Positions 1-12,136 are shown, counted from the first letter of the stretch. The stretch is DNA of 64,000 nucleotides from Danio rerio (GCF_049306965.1 NC_133199.1:43382001-43446000), one strand, 5' to 3'. Program-made: numbers and translations. The notes: generated by a model not told the origin, from the sequence alone.

Positions 1-290
1 CCTTCGTAATGGAGATTCATTCACAAACAAATCGCTCCCTCCGTTAGCATTAGAAGTGAAAGCGGGAGAGGAGGGTGTGTGTTTCAGGACACGGATTAGA
101 TCAAATTTAACAGAGAGGGAAGATAATACATTTTCATGCACACAAACACATTCGTCAGTGTTACTGCACGGGCATTGTGATGTAAAATGAGAATTTTCGT
201 AATTTAAAAAAACATTGGATACTGACCACCGGGAAAACTCCCGATCACAGGCCTCTGCATGACCAAAGACCTCCACTGCACCTTTCCGCA
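1..290. other. Non-coding flank, probably stub1 intron
   Basis: I see no open frame, splice-bounded exon or recognisable repeat here. Because a stub1 terminal exon lies downstream on the + strand, this stretch is most simply intronic. The earlier stub1 exons must lie to the left of the window. Confidence 0.4.
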
Positions 291-299
291 TTCATTTCA

Positions 300-1485
300 A
301 AGGAGTGCGACCCTGTACTAAAATGGTGGCTCTACTGACGCATTTTTTCCAATAATGTAAATATCTATGAGAGTCAACAAGGTAATGAAAATATTCCTCA
401 GAGATTTTGCTCCATATTAACATGATAGCATCACGCAGTTGCTGCAGATTTGTCGGCTGCACATCCATGATGCCAATCTCCCGTTCCACCACATACCAAA
501 GCTGCTCTATTAGATTGAGCTCTGGTGACTGTGGAGGACATTTGAGTACAGTGAACTCATGGTCATGTTCAAGAAACCAGTCTGAGATGATTCAGGATTG
601 GTGTGTTATCCTGCTGGAAGTAGCCATCAGAAGATGGAGACACTGTGGTCATAAAGGGATGGACATGGTCAGCAGCAATACTCATGTAGGCTGTGGCGTT
701 GTCATGATGCTCAATTGGTACTAATGTACCCAAAGTGTGCCAAGAAAATCTCCCCCACACCATTACACCACCATCACCAGCCTGAACCGCTGACACAAGG
801 CAGGATGGATCCATGCTTTCATGTTGTTGAGGCCAAATTCTGACCTGAAAATCTGAATGTGTCAGCAGAAATGGAGACTCATCAGAGCAGGCAACGTTTC
901 TCCAATCTTCTATTGTCCAGTTTTGGTGAGTCTGTGTGAATTGTAGTCTCAGTTTCCTGTTCTTAGCTGACAGGAGCGGCACCCGGTGTGGTCTTCTGCT
1001 GCTGTAGCCCATCCGCCTCAAGGTTGGACGTGTTGTGTGTTCAGAGATGCTCTTCTGCAGAGCTCGGTTGTAGCGAGTGCTTATTTGAGTTACTGTTGCC
1101 TTTCTATCAGCTGGAACCAGTCTGGCCATTCTCCTCTGACCTCTGGCATCATCAAGGCATTTGTGCCCACAGAACTGCCGCCCACTGGATATTTCCTCCA
1201 TTTCATCATTCTCTGTAAACCCTAGAGATGGTTGTGCATGAAAATCCCAGTAGATCAGCAGTTTCTGAAATACTCAGAGCAGCCCGTCTGGCACCAACAT
1301 CCATGCCACGTTCAAAGTCACTTAAATTCCCTTTCAACCTCATTCTGATGCTCGGTTTGACCTGCAGCAGATCGTCTTGACCATGTCTACATGCCTAAAT
1401 GCATTAAGTTGCTGCCATGTGATTGGCTGATTAGAAATCTCCATTAATGAGCAGTTGGACAGGTGTACCTAATAAAGTGGCCGAT
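300..1485 (-). mobile_element. Tc1/mariner-type transposon, truncated and frameshifted
   Basis: The - strand carries Tc1-like transposase. A 210-residue frame (1201 to 569) shows the HTH region (CLDDARGQRRMARLVPADRK) and the DDE parts ACSDESPF and DGYFQQDNTP. After QQDNTP the frame shifts, apparently through a small deletion around 590. It resumes in another frame with FLEHDHEFTVLKCPPQSP and VEREIGIMDVQPTNLQQLRD. The homology stops after YFHYLVDS near 365, so the 3' end of the gene and the left terminal repeat are missing. The right end near 1450-1490 has the ACCTAATAAAGTGGCC-type terminal sequence common in fish Tc1 elements. It lies in a stub1 intron, opposite to the gene. It is a dead copy. 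Confidence 0.85.
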
Positions 1486-1551
1486 GTATTTTCATTTATG
1501 TTTTGGGTTTTATATATTTGTGTGTATGTCAGTAATTCAGCTTTAATGTGA

Positions 1552-1698
<147 letters not shown>

Positions 1699-2084
1699 AA
1701 ACACACACACACACACACACTCACACACACAGGAGCGAGCGCAGCAGAGTTTCCTCACGCTGAATCCAATCCTCTCCTCTGTGTTCATGCACTTTAATCA
1801 GTGGAGCTTTTGCTGGAGTCAGACGAACGTTTCTCTGTCCCTCAGACTCTTCCTAATCACACACAATAATCACTCGCCTGCTGGTCTGGTACACACACAC
1901 TTCCTCGCAATCTGCTGCATCCGATGATGATGATGATGCTGTAGTTTCGCCTCTGAATGTTAAGAAGCAACATTATTGATGACACATCTCAAATAATCAT
2001 TGATAAAGAGGGAACTCTGTGCATGAGAGCGTCGCGTGTGTATGTGTGTGTTTTGTGTGTTTTTGTAAAAGCGTTCACCTACTA

Positions 2085-2267
2085 CAGGGGTGTCCACACT
2101 CGGTCCTGGAGGGCCGGTGTCCTGATGAGTTTGCTTCAACACAGCTGCCAGGAAGTTTCTAGTATATCTAGTAAGAGTTTGATGAGCCGCTTCAGGTGTG
2201 TTTGATTAGGGTTGGAGCTGAACTCTCCAGAACACCGGCCCTCCAGGACTGAGTTTGGACACCGCTG
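2085..2267. mobile_element. Short non-autonomous DNA transposon with TIRs (hAT-like)
   Basis: A 183-bp element has near-perfect inverted ends. The left begins CAGGGGTGTCCACACTCGGT. The right, read in reverse, begins CAGCGGTGTCCAAACTCAGT. Both continue into CCTGGAGGGCCGGTGT. The bordering 8-mers (acctacta and gcctccca) agree at five of eight positions, a decayed target duplication of hAT length. It sits inside the stub1 3' UTR. Confidence 0.75.
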
Positions 2268-2718
2268 GCCTCCCAGATCTATATGCAGAGTGTATAAAGT
2301 TCTAACACGCCTAGAATGTTTCCAAGATGCTTTGGGTTCTGATTATAACTTTTTATTTGTAACGAGCGTTTAATTCTCCACATATATTTAGACATTCATT
2401 CATTCATCTGCCAATCAATGAACTGAGGAGTCTGCAGATGGCATCATTAATGTCATGGTGTATTATTATTATGCGTTTAGTCTCGCTGCTGCGTCTGCGG
2501 TGGAGAGAGAGAGAGGTAAGTGAGCTTTTTTCCACACTATTGATTTTGTTGTCTTTCTCTCGGGAACTGTAGGGAGTTTTCTGTTTCCTGTCACACACAC
2601 TTCCTGTTTTAGTATCAGTATTTCGGGGAGCCCTTGTTAGTCGCTGGATGTCGCAGTTGCTGAACTATGTCCGTCTCGGTTCAGATTTTCCCAAAGTGTT
2701 TAGGTTGGATGCATGTTC

Positions 2719-2724
2719 AATAAA
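2719..2724 (+). terminator. stub1: Poly(A) signal, probable end of stub1 mRNA
   Basis: An AATAAA hexamer lies about 1 kb after the stub1 stop codon. A T-rich, GT-containing stretch (tttgtttcttttttgtaatgtg) follows within 30 bases, as expected downstream of a cleavage site. Confidence 0.6.
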
Positions 2725-2908
2725 TGGTATTTTGTTTCTTTTTTGTAATGTGTTTAATTGATTCTTGCTCATTTCACCCAATATGATAAACACTAGCTAT
2801 TTTAAAAGGGTAGTTCACCCCATAATGTGAACTCCGTCACTGTTTTAGCCAATCACAGGCTTCGTAATAGCACATTAGGGAAAGTGAGATTGTATGAGGA
2901 TGTTGGAG

Positions 2909-3246
2909 TCATGGTGGTGCAGTGGGTAGCATGATCGCCTCACAGCAAGAAGGTCACTGGTTTCAGCCTCAGCTCTGTGTGGAGTTGGCATGTTCTCCCC
3001 ATGTTGGCATGGGTTTCCTCCGGGTGCTCCAGTTTCCACCACAGTCTAAAGATATGTGAATTGGGTAAGCTTAAACTGTCCGTAGTGTATGTGTGTGAAT
3101 GTGTATGGGTGTTTCCCAGTGCTGGGTTGCTGCTGGAAGGGTATTCGCTGTGTAAAAACATTCTGGATAAGTTGGCGGTTCATTCCGCTGTGGCGACACC
3201 AGATTAATAAAGAAACTAAGCCGACAAGAAAATGAATGAATGAATA
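2909..3246 (+). repeat. DANA-type tRNA-derived SINE
   Basis: The order is the DANA one. A tRNA-like head comes first (ggtagc…cgcctcacagcaagaaggtc…), then the conserved body (gtgtggagttggcatgttct, tttcctccgggtgctcc, gtgtttcccagtgctgggtt). The tail is ggcggttcattccgctgtgg, then gactaagccgacaagaaaat-like sequence and (GAAT)n. It is near full length. DANA is a zebrafish/Danio family. Confidence 0.85.
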
Positions 3247-3262
3247 TGAGGATGCTCATAAC

Positions 3263-3362
3263 GCCCCATTCAAACGGGGCTTCATTCAAATGGGGCTTAA
3301 TTCAAACGGGGCTTCATTCAAATGGGGCTTAATTCAAACGGGGCTTCAACGGGGCATCAACG
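3263..3362 (+). repeat. Short tandem repeat, about 17-bp unit
   Basis: Five to six copies of a unit like attcaaacggggcttca are alternately written with aaacggggc and aaatggggc. The two unit variants alternate, so the higher-order period is about 34 bp. Confidence 0.75.
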
Positions 3363-3369
3363 CTTGACA

Positions 3370-4620
3370 GAGGGCGTGTCTTAAGTTGGGGCTGATGCGA
3401 TCATCATAGCAGCATCAGCCAATGAAATTAGTTTGCAATCGGCTACTGTCTGAGCCGTTGTATTTGCATACAGTGATCTGATTGGCTGGCGCTTCCGACG
3501 GCGCTTTAAAAGTTGTGCAAGTCCACTGAAGGATGCCAAAATCAAAAGTCCAAAAATTGCAACCCTAAATTTTACTGTACACCACACTGTTTTTAATGCC
3601 AACCGCAGATGTCTTTGACTAACAGCCCTCAGAAGAGCTGAATGGAGTGAGGACCCAATTAAAAATGCTGGACTCTGTCATATTATGTGAGTTCACGCTA
3701 TGCTGAATCAGACACATCACTGGTTTTTGATTTCAGCAAAAGCAGTTAAATAGGGCGAATTAAACTGCGGACATTGAATGCTAATACCCTGCCGTACAAG
3801 TGTGGTTCACTGTCAGAATGCAGTTTTGCTTGTTGATGATTACCCAAGCCTTGTACAGTTTTGTCTTCTAGTCTTTGGCTTGGCAGAATGCCCAAGCATA
3901 CTGCCCGAGAGGTGTTTTATAGATGGCCGCCGAGAGAAACGACTTGCCCTAAAGGAACTTTAGTACCAACAAAGATCTTAGAATGACCAAAAAGCGACAC
4001 TCAATAGAACGTTCCATTGCAACAGCAGAGCCCTGCGATTCCGCCATTTTGGAGTGAAAGCAAATGACCGTCCATTGGATCTTATTGCTGTTGCAATGGC
4101 AAGCCGCTGCTTTGTTTTTTATTTATTTCTTTAAAAAGAACATTAAAGTTGAAATACAACCTGGAAATGCCAATACAACACGTACAATCAAATACTGGGG
4201 ATTATCAGCACTTTTAATAGTTAATTTTACAGACTTGTTTAAGTGTTTTAACCATATTTGTTTTCTTGAAATGGTCAATTTCTGTTAAAGGAAGACTAAT
4301 ATAGCTTTTATGTAAAAAGCGCCATTTGTCCCAAATGAGTGAATTCTGACACATGAACTCATCATTGTTTGTTCATCATTTTTAATACTGTCATTACAAA
4401 TCTTGCAGGCCGTACAAACTACTAGATGAAGTTGTTTTTTTGTGGGGTATACTTATTTTTGTATCACTCAAATTAGAGTAAAGCTAAAAATAAAATAATT
4501 AAAGTTTTTTTGTTAACCTTACTTTCATGCTATAGCTGAAAGATATTTTAGAGACCAGATATGGTTGGGGCAACATGTTGGTAGCTATTTTCATTGAGAC
4601 ACTGTTTAAAATGTTAATGT
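3370..4620. other. Intergenic, no gene supported
   Basis: Short frames occur but none shows a domain, a codon pattern or splice context that supports a gene. Part of it (about 3370-3600) is a GC-richer stretch with an inverted-repeat flavour that may be transposon debris. I cannot name a family. Confidence 0.3.

Positions 4621-4622
<2 letters not shown>

Positions 4623-4693
<71 letters not shown>
4623..4693. repeat. (TG)n microsatellite
   Basis: An uninterrupted run of about 35 TG dinucleotides. Confidence 0.97.
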
Positions 4694-4698
<5 letters not shown>

Positions 4699-4730
4699 TT
4701 TAACACAATGTTGTAATTAATTCTGTCTAA

Positions 4731-5302
4731 AGCAGTGTTTTTCAAAGTGGGAGCCGGGACCGGGTCTCGAGATAATGAGGGGGGTGGGGGGGGTTCCTCG
4801 GCGATTTCCAAAAATTGTATTAAAATATAAGAATTACCATAATCTATCTATAACCTACTGGAGAAAAAAATAGTTAATAATAATTAACATGTTAATTATT
4901 CATGTTATAATTAACATGTTAATTATTAATATGTTAATTAATCAGCCTTTCAAAATGTTTTGTTTTTGCGACCCCAGGGGTGATTAAAGTAAAGTATGCA
5001 TTAAAGTAAAGACAAAGCAATAGTGTCAGACATTGCTTCTTTGGCACCAGGTTAAACGTTCTGACGCCTTTACAGCATTAAAAATAAATACTGGGCACAA
5101 CTGAACATGGAGGATGTTCTCCGAGTGGCGCTCTCCAAAAATAAGCGATGAATAGACTTGGGCCTGTTTGTCTGTATGTGTGCACCGTTGTGTGCAAGGT
5201 TTATATATTTATAACCTCTTGAGAGGATATTGGGGGTTGAGAGTAACTGGCATTGTTATTTTGGGGGTCATAGGCTAAAATGTTTGCGTACTCCTGGTGT
5301 AA
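4731..5302. mobile_element. Decayed hAT-like non-autonomous element (tentative)
   Basis: The left edge reads cagtgtttttcaaagtggga, a form of the CAGTG(N)TTTCAA ends common in hAT elements. The right edge near 5270-5302 (gtttgcgtactcctggtgta) is a weak inverted counterpart, ending in the reverse of CACCAGGAGTACGCAAAC. An inner piece (gcgaccccaggggtgattaa) resembles the sub-terminal sequence. Boundaries are approximate. Confidence 0.35.
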
Positions 5303-5541
5303 AGTTAGTTATCTGTGCTGTTGTTCTATTGGAATTTTCAATTCATAATGGCCGCCGCGTGACACTAGCGGCATCTAGTGGCGGTTTAGAAAATAGCAGC
5401 GGAGTGTCGCCTCTTAGTGATTCTTTTTTTATTTTTTTTTAACAAACAGAATTATACAATAATATACAAAAATACATGCCAGAGTGTGTGTGTGTATATA
5501 TATATATATGTCAGTATAATATCAGTAAATAATCTGTAATT

Positions 5542-5775
5542 ATTCATTCATTCATTCATTTTCTGCCGCTTTTCCGGGGCCGGGTCACGGGGGCAGCAGT
5601 CATAGTAGAGAACCCCAAACTTCCCTTGCCCTAGACACTTCCTCCTGGGGGGATCCCGAGGCGTTCCTAGGTCAGCTGAGAGACATAGTCCCTCCAGGGT
5701 GTCCTGGGTCTTCCCCGAGGCCTCCTCCTGGTGGGACATGCCTGGAACACCTCCCTAAGTAAGCATCCAGGAGGC
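5542..5775 (-). repeat. Dispersed fish retroposon fragment (LINE-type 3' region)
   Basis: A GC-rich segment starting with (ATTC)n then ttttctgccgcttttccggg and running through ggggggatcccgaggcgttc, gtgtcctgggtcttccccga and ggtgggacatgcctggaaca. I recognise this as an abundant fish retroposon sequence. The (GAAT)n tail on the reverse strand fits a 3' end in - orientation. The exact family is not certain. Confidence 0.5.
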
Positions 5776-6261
5776 ATCCCAAACGGTACCAACTAGATAT
5801 TTAATAAATAAATAATTAATTAAAAATCTTATATTCATTAAGAATATTAAAAGTCTTCTTTGCTTTTTTATTAACAATTTTCTCCAAACTTGTGCAGTAC
5901 ACCTTAGTCTATTAAAGGAAATGAATAATATTTGGCTTTGATTCAGCCCATTTTGTATGTATGTGAAATTTTCCATAATAATAAAAAGTTGTACTAGGAA
6001 GATATATATTTTTTTTACATGTATTTACATAAATGCAAATATCAGTTTTTTTTTTACTTGAAAACAATATTTGTTTTCCTTTTTAGAAAATTTTCCACAT
6101 CCACCCATAAAATCCTTGTGTATATACAATCACAAAACATGTGAATAAAAGACTCCTTTCCACGCAACAAAAAGCACAGAAATAATCAATATCTAAATTA
6201 AATCTCTCTAAAATAATATATACATATACACATCCAATATATATATAATATAATAAGTTAC

Positions 6262-6304
<43 letters not shown>

Positions 6305-6790
6305 AATGTAACTTATTTTACTTTGTTATTTATGCAATATATTTCATAAGAACCAACCTTTTTTCCAATTTATAAATACATTTGGTCTATTTTATTTTAT
6401 AATATATATATAACTGTATCACATGCTATAATATTTCTAATATATTTATTAGTATAACTTTGTTTAATAATATCAACATCTCCTAAAAAAGGTTTTAACA
6501 TAATTTACTTCTAAAGATTTAATTCCCTACGCTCTTATAAAATGAGGAAGCTGTTGAGATATGGCATCAAATACAGGAGCATACTCCTTTGGAGTAACTG
6601 GAAAACCAAACTGATCTAAAATTCACTGTAAAATAATAAATTACCATTTAAATTTAGAAGTTTTCTAACTAATGCAATATAATTTCCATACTATTTTTGG
6701 ACGAAGAGAGATTTATTTTTATATTGAATATATGTATTATTCCAATTAATATACTTGTTTGGGGAAAATTGTGCCTCTTGTTGATTCTAT
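5776..6790 (-). repeat. L1-type LINE relic, reverse-transcriptase C-terminal part
   Basis: Read on the - strand, scattered pieces resemble the C-terminal half of fish L1 ORF2. One piece runs like HMFCDCIYTQGFYGWMWKIF; another is near KPNIIHFL and KVYCTSLEKIVNKKAKKTFN. A further piece around 6530-6600 reads EYASVFDAISQQLPHFIRA-like. The DNA is very AT-rich, with many stops and frame changes and a (TA)n run at 6256-6302, so this is an old copy. Order and strand are consistent across the stretch. Confidence 0.45.
6256..6302. repeat. (TA)n microsatellite
   Basis: An almost pure run of alternating T and A inside the AT-rich LINE relic. Confidence 0.9.
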
Positions 6791-6799
6791 ACTCTTTTA

Positions 6800-7080
6800 G
6801 TTCACGTCAAACTGCTGTAAGTTTGATTGACGTTTGTCTAAGCCAATTAAAATGATTTGGGGGCGGTACCATTTGCTTCGCGCCAAACGCTTGTGAAGTT
6901 TGATTGACGTTTGTCTAAACCAATTCAAATGTTTAGTGGACGATGCCAATCAGTTTCCGCCCAAACACATGTGAACGACAAAACCGTCTGGACTTCTGAC
7001 TTCTTTAATTTATTGATTCTAAAGCCCTTTCTTTCTCTTTATAACTCAATCAATAGTTTAATGCTGAAAAATCAACAAGA
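6800..7080 (+). other. Unique-looking segment with two direct repeats before the tandem array
   Basis: The 20-mer gtttgattgacgtttgtcta occurs at 6821-6840 and again at 6898-6917, each followed by a CCAAT-like word (ccaatt). A third CCAAT-type word is at 6945 and a tataa at 7039. The segment ends in aatgctgaaaaatcaacaag and then the first atcaggtaag of the array. It could be the 5' end of the ancestral array unit or a promoter-like start. No transcript evidence is available. Confidence 0.35.
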
Positions 7081-10000
7081 TCAGGTAAGGTATCATGGCT
7101 TTATGCTTACGTTTCGAGGTGGTTAAATTCGGGCTTATTTCACGGCTGTTGTTGTTGTTGTGGTTAATGACATAAAAAAGTAAATGTTAAAACTATTACG
7201 GTTAAAGGTGTTTTAAATACCGTTATGTATAGCAATAGTGACATATGGTTTGCAGACACTCTTTATTAAAAATAAATCTCAAATATAAGTGACTTTTATG
7301 CTATAACCCCATCTGTCTGTCGTTTTATTTAAAACCCATGAGAGACTTAAGACTCAATCAGTAATTTAATGCTGAAAAATCGAGAAGAAGATCAGGTAAG
7401 ACACTGGCTTTACCGTGGCTTTATACCCGCTGTGGAAAATCTTACGTTATGAGGTTGTTAAATTCCCGCCTATTTCACTGCTGTCGTCATCTTTGTTGTT
7501 GTTGGTTAATAACATGAAAAAGTAAAAAATGATACGAGAAGAAAAAGAAATGATAATGCTGAAAAAACGAAAAGAGAAGGTAAGACACTGGTTTACCATG
7601 GTTTTAGCCCGCCACGGCATATTTGACGTTATGAGGTTGTTAAATTCGCGTCTACTTCACTGCATTTGTTGTTGTTGGTTAATAACATGAAACCGTAACG
7701 TTAAATTATACAAGAAGAAGAAGAAATGATATCGAGAAGAAGATCAGGTAAGACACTGGTTTTACCATGGCTTTATGACCGCTGCGGCAAAACTTGCATT
7801 ATGAGGATGTTAAATTCATGCCCATTCCTTTTTTTTTATTGTTGTCTGATAGCATGAAAAGTAAATTTCACAACTGTTACTGTTGACATGGTTTGCAGAC
7901 ATACCACATGATTAAAATACAATGACAAATATGAATGACTTGTATGCTATAACCTTATTTGTTTAATTTAAAATGGGCCGGTATAATTTTCTGATGATAT
8001 GATAACCTTGGATAAAGATATCACGGTTTCATGGTATCAATGTACTGTGATTTCTGTTCCAAAATAAGGTAATTTCTTTAGTAAAAACATGCCTAGACTC
8101 AGTCAGTGGTTTAATATTGAAAAGAAGATCAGGGAAGACACTGTGTTGTCATGTTTTTTGCCTGCCGTGGCATATTTTACATTATGAGGTTGTTTAATTT
8201 GCGCCTATTTCACTACTTTTGTTGTTGTTGCTGTTGGTAAATTTTTTTTAAAAAATTACAAGAAGAAGAAGAAATGATATCGAGAAGAAGATCAGGTAAG
8301 ACACTGGTTTTACCATGGCTTTATACCCGCTGCGGTATATTTTACGTTATGAGGTTGTTCAATTCAGGCCCATTTTGCTGCTTTTGTTGTTGTTGTTGTT
8401 GTTGTTATTAGTTAATTACATAAAAAAAGAAAAAAATTATACAAGAAGCTGAAGAAGAAAACGAAGAAATGATATCGAGAAGACGATCAGGTAAGACGCT
8501 GGTTTTACCATGGGTTTATGCCCGCCGCGGCAAAACTTGCATTATGAAGTTGTTAAATTCATGGCCATTCCTCTGCTTTTGTTGTTGTTGTCTGATAGCA
8601 TGAAAAAGTAAATTTCACAACTGTTACTGTTGACATGGTTAGCAGACATACCACATGATTAAAATACAATGACAAATATGAATGACTTGTATGCTATAAC
8701 CCTATTTGTTTAATTTAAAATGGGCCGGTTTAATTTTCTGACGATATGATAACCTTGGATAAAGATATCACGGTTTCATGGTACCAATGTACTGTGATTT
8801 CTGTTCCAAAATAAGGTAATTTCTTTAGTAAAAACATGCCTAGACTCAGTCAGTGGTTTAATATTGAAAAGAAGATCAGGGAAGACACTGTGTTATCATG
8901 TTTTTTGCCTGCCGTGGCATATTTTACATTATGAGGTTGTTTAATTTGCGCCTATTTCACTACTTTTGTTGTTGTTGCTGTTGGTAAATTTTTTAAAAAA
9001 ATTTACAAGAAGAAGAAGAAATGATATCGAGAAGACGATCAGGTAAGACACTGGTTTTACCATGGCTTTATGCCCGCCGAGGCAAAACTTGCTTTATGAG
9101 GTTGTTAAATTTGCGCCTATTTGTTGCTTTTGTTGCTGTTGGTTAATAACATGAAAAAGTTAATTATACAACAATAATAATAATAATAAGAAGTTTTATC
9201 AAGAAGAAGACCAGGTAAGACGCTGGTTTTACCAAAGCTTTATGCCCGCTGCGGCATATTTTACGTTGTGAGGTTGTTAAATTTGTTCCCAATTCACTCT
9301 TTTGTTGTTGTTGTTGTTGTTGTTTGTTAATAACATGAAAAAGCAAAAAATTATACAAAAAGAAGAAAAAGAAATTTTATCGTCAATTTATCCAGAAAAC
9401 TCAAAACCGCAGTAAACCTTGAAACATATCGTCCTCTGCCTAGAGTCAATCAGTGGATTAATGCTAAAAAATCGAGAAGATCAGGGAAGATACTGTTATG
9501 GCTTTATGCCCGCCGCGGCATGTTTTACGTTATGAGGTTGTTAAATTTTAGCCTATTTTGCAGCTTTTGGTGTTGTTGGTTAATAACATGAAAAAGTGAA
9601 TTTTACAAGAAGAAGAAGAAATGATATAGAGAAGAAGATCAGGTAAGACAATAGTTTTACCATGGCTTTATGCCCGCTGTGGCAAAACTTGCGTTATGAG
9701 GTTGGTAAATTCGTGCCCATTTTGCTGCTTTTGTTGTTGCTGTTGGTTAATACATGAAAAAGTAAATTTATAGAAGAAGGAGGAGAAGAAGAAATGATAT
9801 CATGAAGAAGATCAGGTAAGACGCTGGTTTTACCATGGCTTTATGCCCGCTGCGGTATATTTTACGTTATAAGGTTGTTCAATTCAGGCCCATTTTGCTG
9901 CTTTTGTTGTTGTTGTTGTTGTTGTTGTTGTTATTAGTTAATTACATAAAAAAAGAAAAAAATTAAACAAGAAGCTGAAGAAGAAAACGAAGAAATGATA

Positions 10001-10771
10001 TCGAGAAGACGATCAGGTAAGACACTGGTTTTACCATGGGTTTATGCCCGCCGCGGCAAAACTTACTTTATGAAGTTGTTAAATTCATGCCCATTCCTCT
10101 GCTTTTGTTGTTGTTGTCTGATAGCATGAAAAAGTAAATTTCACAACTGTTACTGTTGACATGGTTAGCAGACATACCACATGATTAAAATACAATGACA
10201 AATGTTTTTTACATGGCTTTATGCCCCCCGTGGCAAATCTTACATTGAGGTTGTTCTATTCGTGCCCATTTCACTGCTTTTGTTGCTGTTGGTAACAACA
10301 AGAAAAAGTAAATTATGCAAGCAGAAAGATAAATTTTATCGAGCTGAAGACCAGGTTAGACACTGCCTTTACCATGGCTTTATGCCCGCCACGGTATATT
10401 TTATGTTATGAAGTCGGTAAATCTGTACCTATTTTGCTGCTTTTGGTGTTGTTGGTTAATAACATGAAAAAGTGAATTATACAAGAAGAAGAAGAAGAAA
10501 CGATATAGAGAAGATCAGGTAAGACAATAGTTTTACCATGGTTCTATGCCCGCTGTGGCAAAACTTGCATTATGAGGTTGTTCAATTTGTGCCAATTTTG
10601 CTGCTTTTGTTGTTGTTGGTTAATAAAATGAAAAAGTACATTTATACAAGAAGAAGAAGAAATGATATCAAGAAGAAGACCAGGTAAGACGCTGGTTTTA
10701 CCAAAGCTTTATGCCCGCTGCAGTATATTTTACGTTGTGAGGTTGTTAAATTCAGGCCCATTTCACAGCTT

Positions 10772-10803
<32 letters not shown>

Positions 10804-11910
10804 GGTTAATAACATGAAAAAGTAAAAATATACAAGAAGAAGAAGAAATGATATCGAGAAGAAGATCAGGTAAGTTGCTGGTTTTACCATGGCTTTATGC
10901 CCGCCGCGGCATATTTTATGTTAGGAAGTTGGTAAATCTGTGCCTATTTTGCTGCTTTTGTTGTTGTTGGTCAAAAACATGAAAAAGTAAAAAATTATAC
11001 ATGAAGAAGAAGAAGAAATTTTTACCAAAAGGAAGATCAGGTAAGACGCTGGTTTTATCATGGTTTTATGCCCGCCGCGGCATGTTTTATGTTATGAGGT
11101 TGTTAAATTTTAGCCTATTTTGCTGCTTTTGGTGTTGTTGGTTAATAACATGAAAAAGTGAATTTTACAAGAAGAAGAAGAAGAAATGATATAGAGAAGA
11201 AGATCAGGTAAGACAATAGTTTTACCATGGCTTTATGCCCGCTGTGGCAAAACATGGTTATTAGGTTGGTAAATTCGTGCCCATTTTGCTGCTTTTGTTG
11301 TTGCTGTTGGTTAATACATGAAAAAGTAAATTTATAGAAGAAGGAGGAGAAGAAGAAATGATATCAAGAAGAAGATCAGGTAAGACGCTGGTTTTACCAT
11401 GGCTTTATGCCCGCTGCGGTATATTTCACGTTATAAGGTTGTTCAATTCAGGCCCATTTTGCTGCTTTTGTTGTTGTTGTTGTTGTTGTTATTAGTTAAT
11501 TACATGAAAAAGTAAAAAATTATACAAGAAGCTGAAGAAGAAAACGAAGAAATGATATCGAGAAGACGATCAGGTAAGACACTGGTTTTACCATGGGTTT
11601 ATGCCCGCCGCGGCAAAACTTGCATTATGAAGTTGTTAAATTCATGCCCATTCCTCTGCTTTTGTTGTTGTTGTCTGATAGCATGAAAAAGTAAATTTCA
11701 CAACTGTTACTGTTGACATGGTTAGCAGACATACCACATGATTAAAATACAATGACAAATGTTTTTTACATGGCTTTATGCCCCCCGTGGCAAATCTTAC
11801 ATTGAGGTTGTTCTATTCGTGCCCATTTCACTGCTTTTGTTGCTGTTGGTAACAACAAGGAAAAGTAAATTATGCAAGCAGAAAGATAAATTTTATCGAG
11901 ATGAAGACCA
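7048..11910 (+). repeat. Tandem array, units of about 165-190 bp (left part)
   Basis: About 24 imperfect copies of one unit. Each copy has, in order: a purine-rich tract (agaagaagaagaaatgatat), cgagaagaagatcaggtaag, acactggttttaccatggct, ttatgcccgccgcggcaaaa, a ttatgaggttgttaaattc block, a (GTT)n run, then ggttaataacatgaaaaagt. Copies start near 7079, 7392, 7574, 7743, 8125, 8292, 8486, 8875, 9040, 9211, 9484, 9640, 9810, 10011, 10350, 10515, 10680, 10865, 11035, 11203, 11377 and 11566. Some carry an additional 240-bp block (7865-8100, 8620-8860). No conserved protein is seen; short frames such as those at 10202 and 11759 come from the repeat itself. Confidence 0.9.
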
Positions 11911-12136
11911 GGGGCCTGTTTCAGTAAGGAGGTTCAAACAACTCGGAGTTTAAACTTGAACTCTGAGTTGATTTATCGAGAGATTAAAAACTCTGAGTTT
12001 TCGGTTTCAGAACAGCTGATCTGAGTTGGGTCAATCAACTTCGAGTAGACCAACTCAGAGTTAAGCGCGCGCACCGTGACTATAAAAAGGCATTATCAAT
12101 GGAGCGCAGATATTATGAGTGACTACGGCAACATCT

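Larger units (their letters stand above)
1699..2740 (+). other. stub1: stub1 3' UTR
   Basis: This is the untranslated tail after the stub1 stop codon. It starts with a short (AC)n tract and includes an inserted TIR element (2085-2267). It most likely ends shortly after the AATAAA at 2719-2724. No other poly(A) signal of that strength is seen nearer to the stop. Confidence 0.6.

Noticed and set aside
10202-11953. Two similar 65-69-codon frames (TWLYAPRGKSYIEVVLF) as a gene family
   Set aside because: Both come from the block-duplicated array. The frame is shared because the DNA is duplicated, and other units break it freely.
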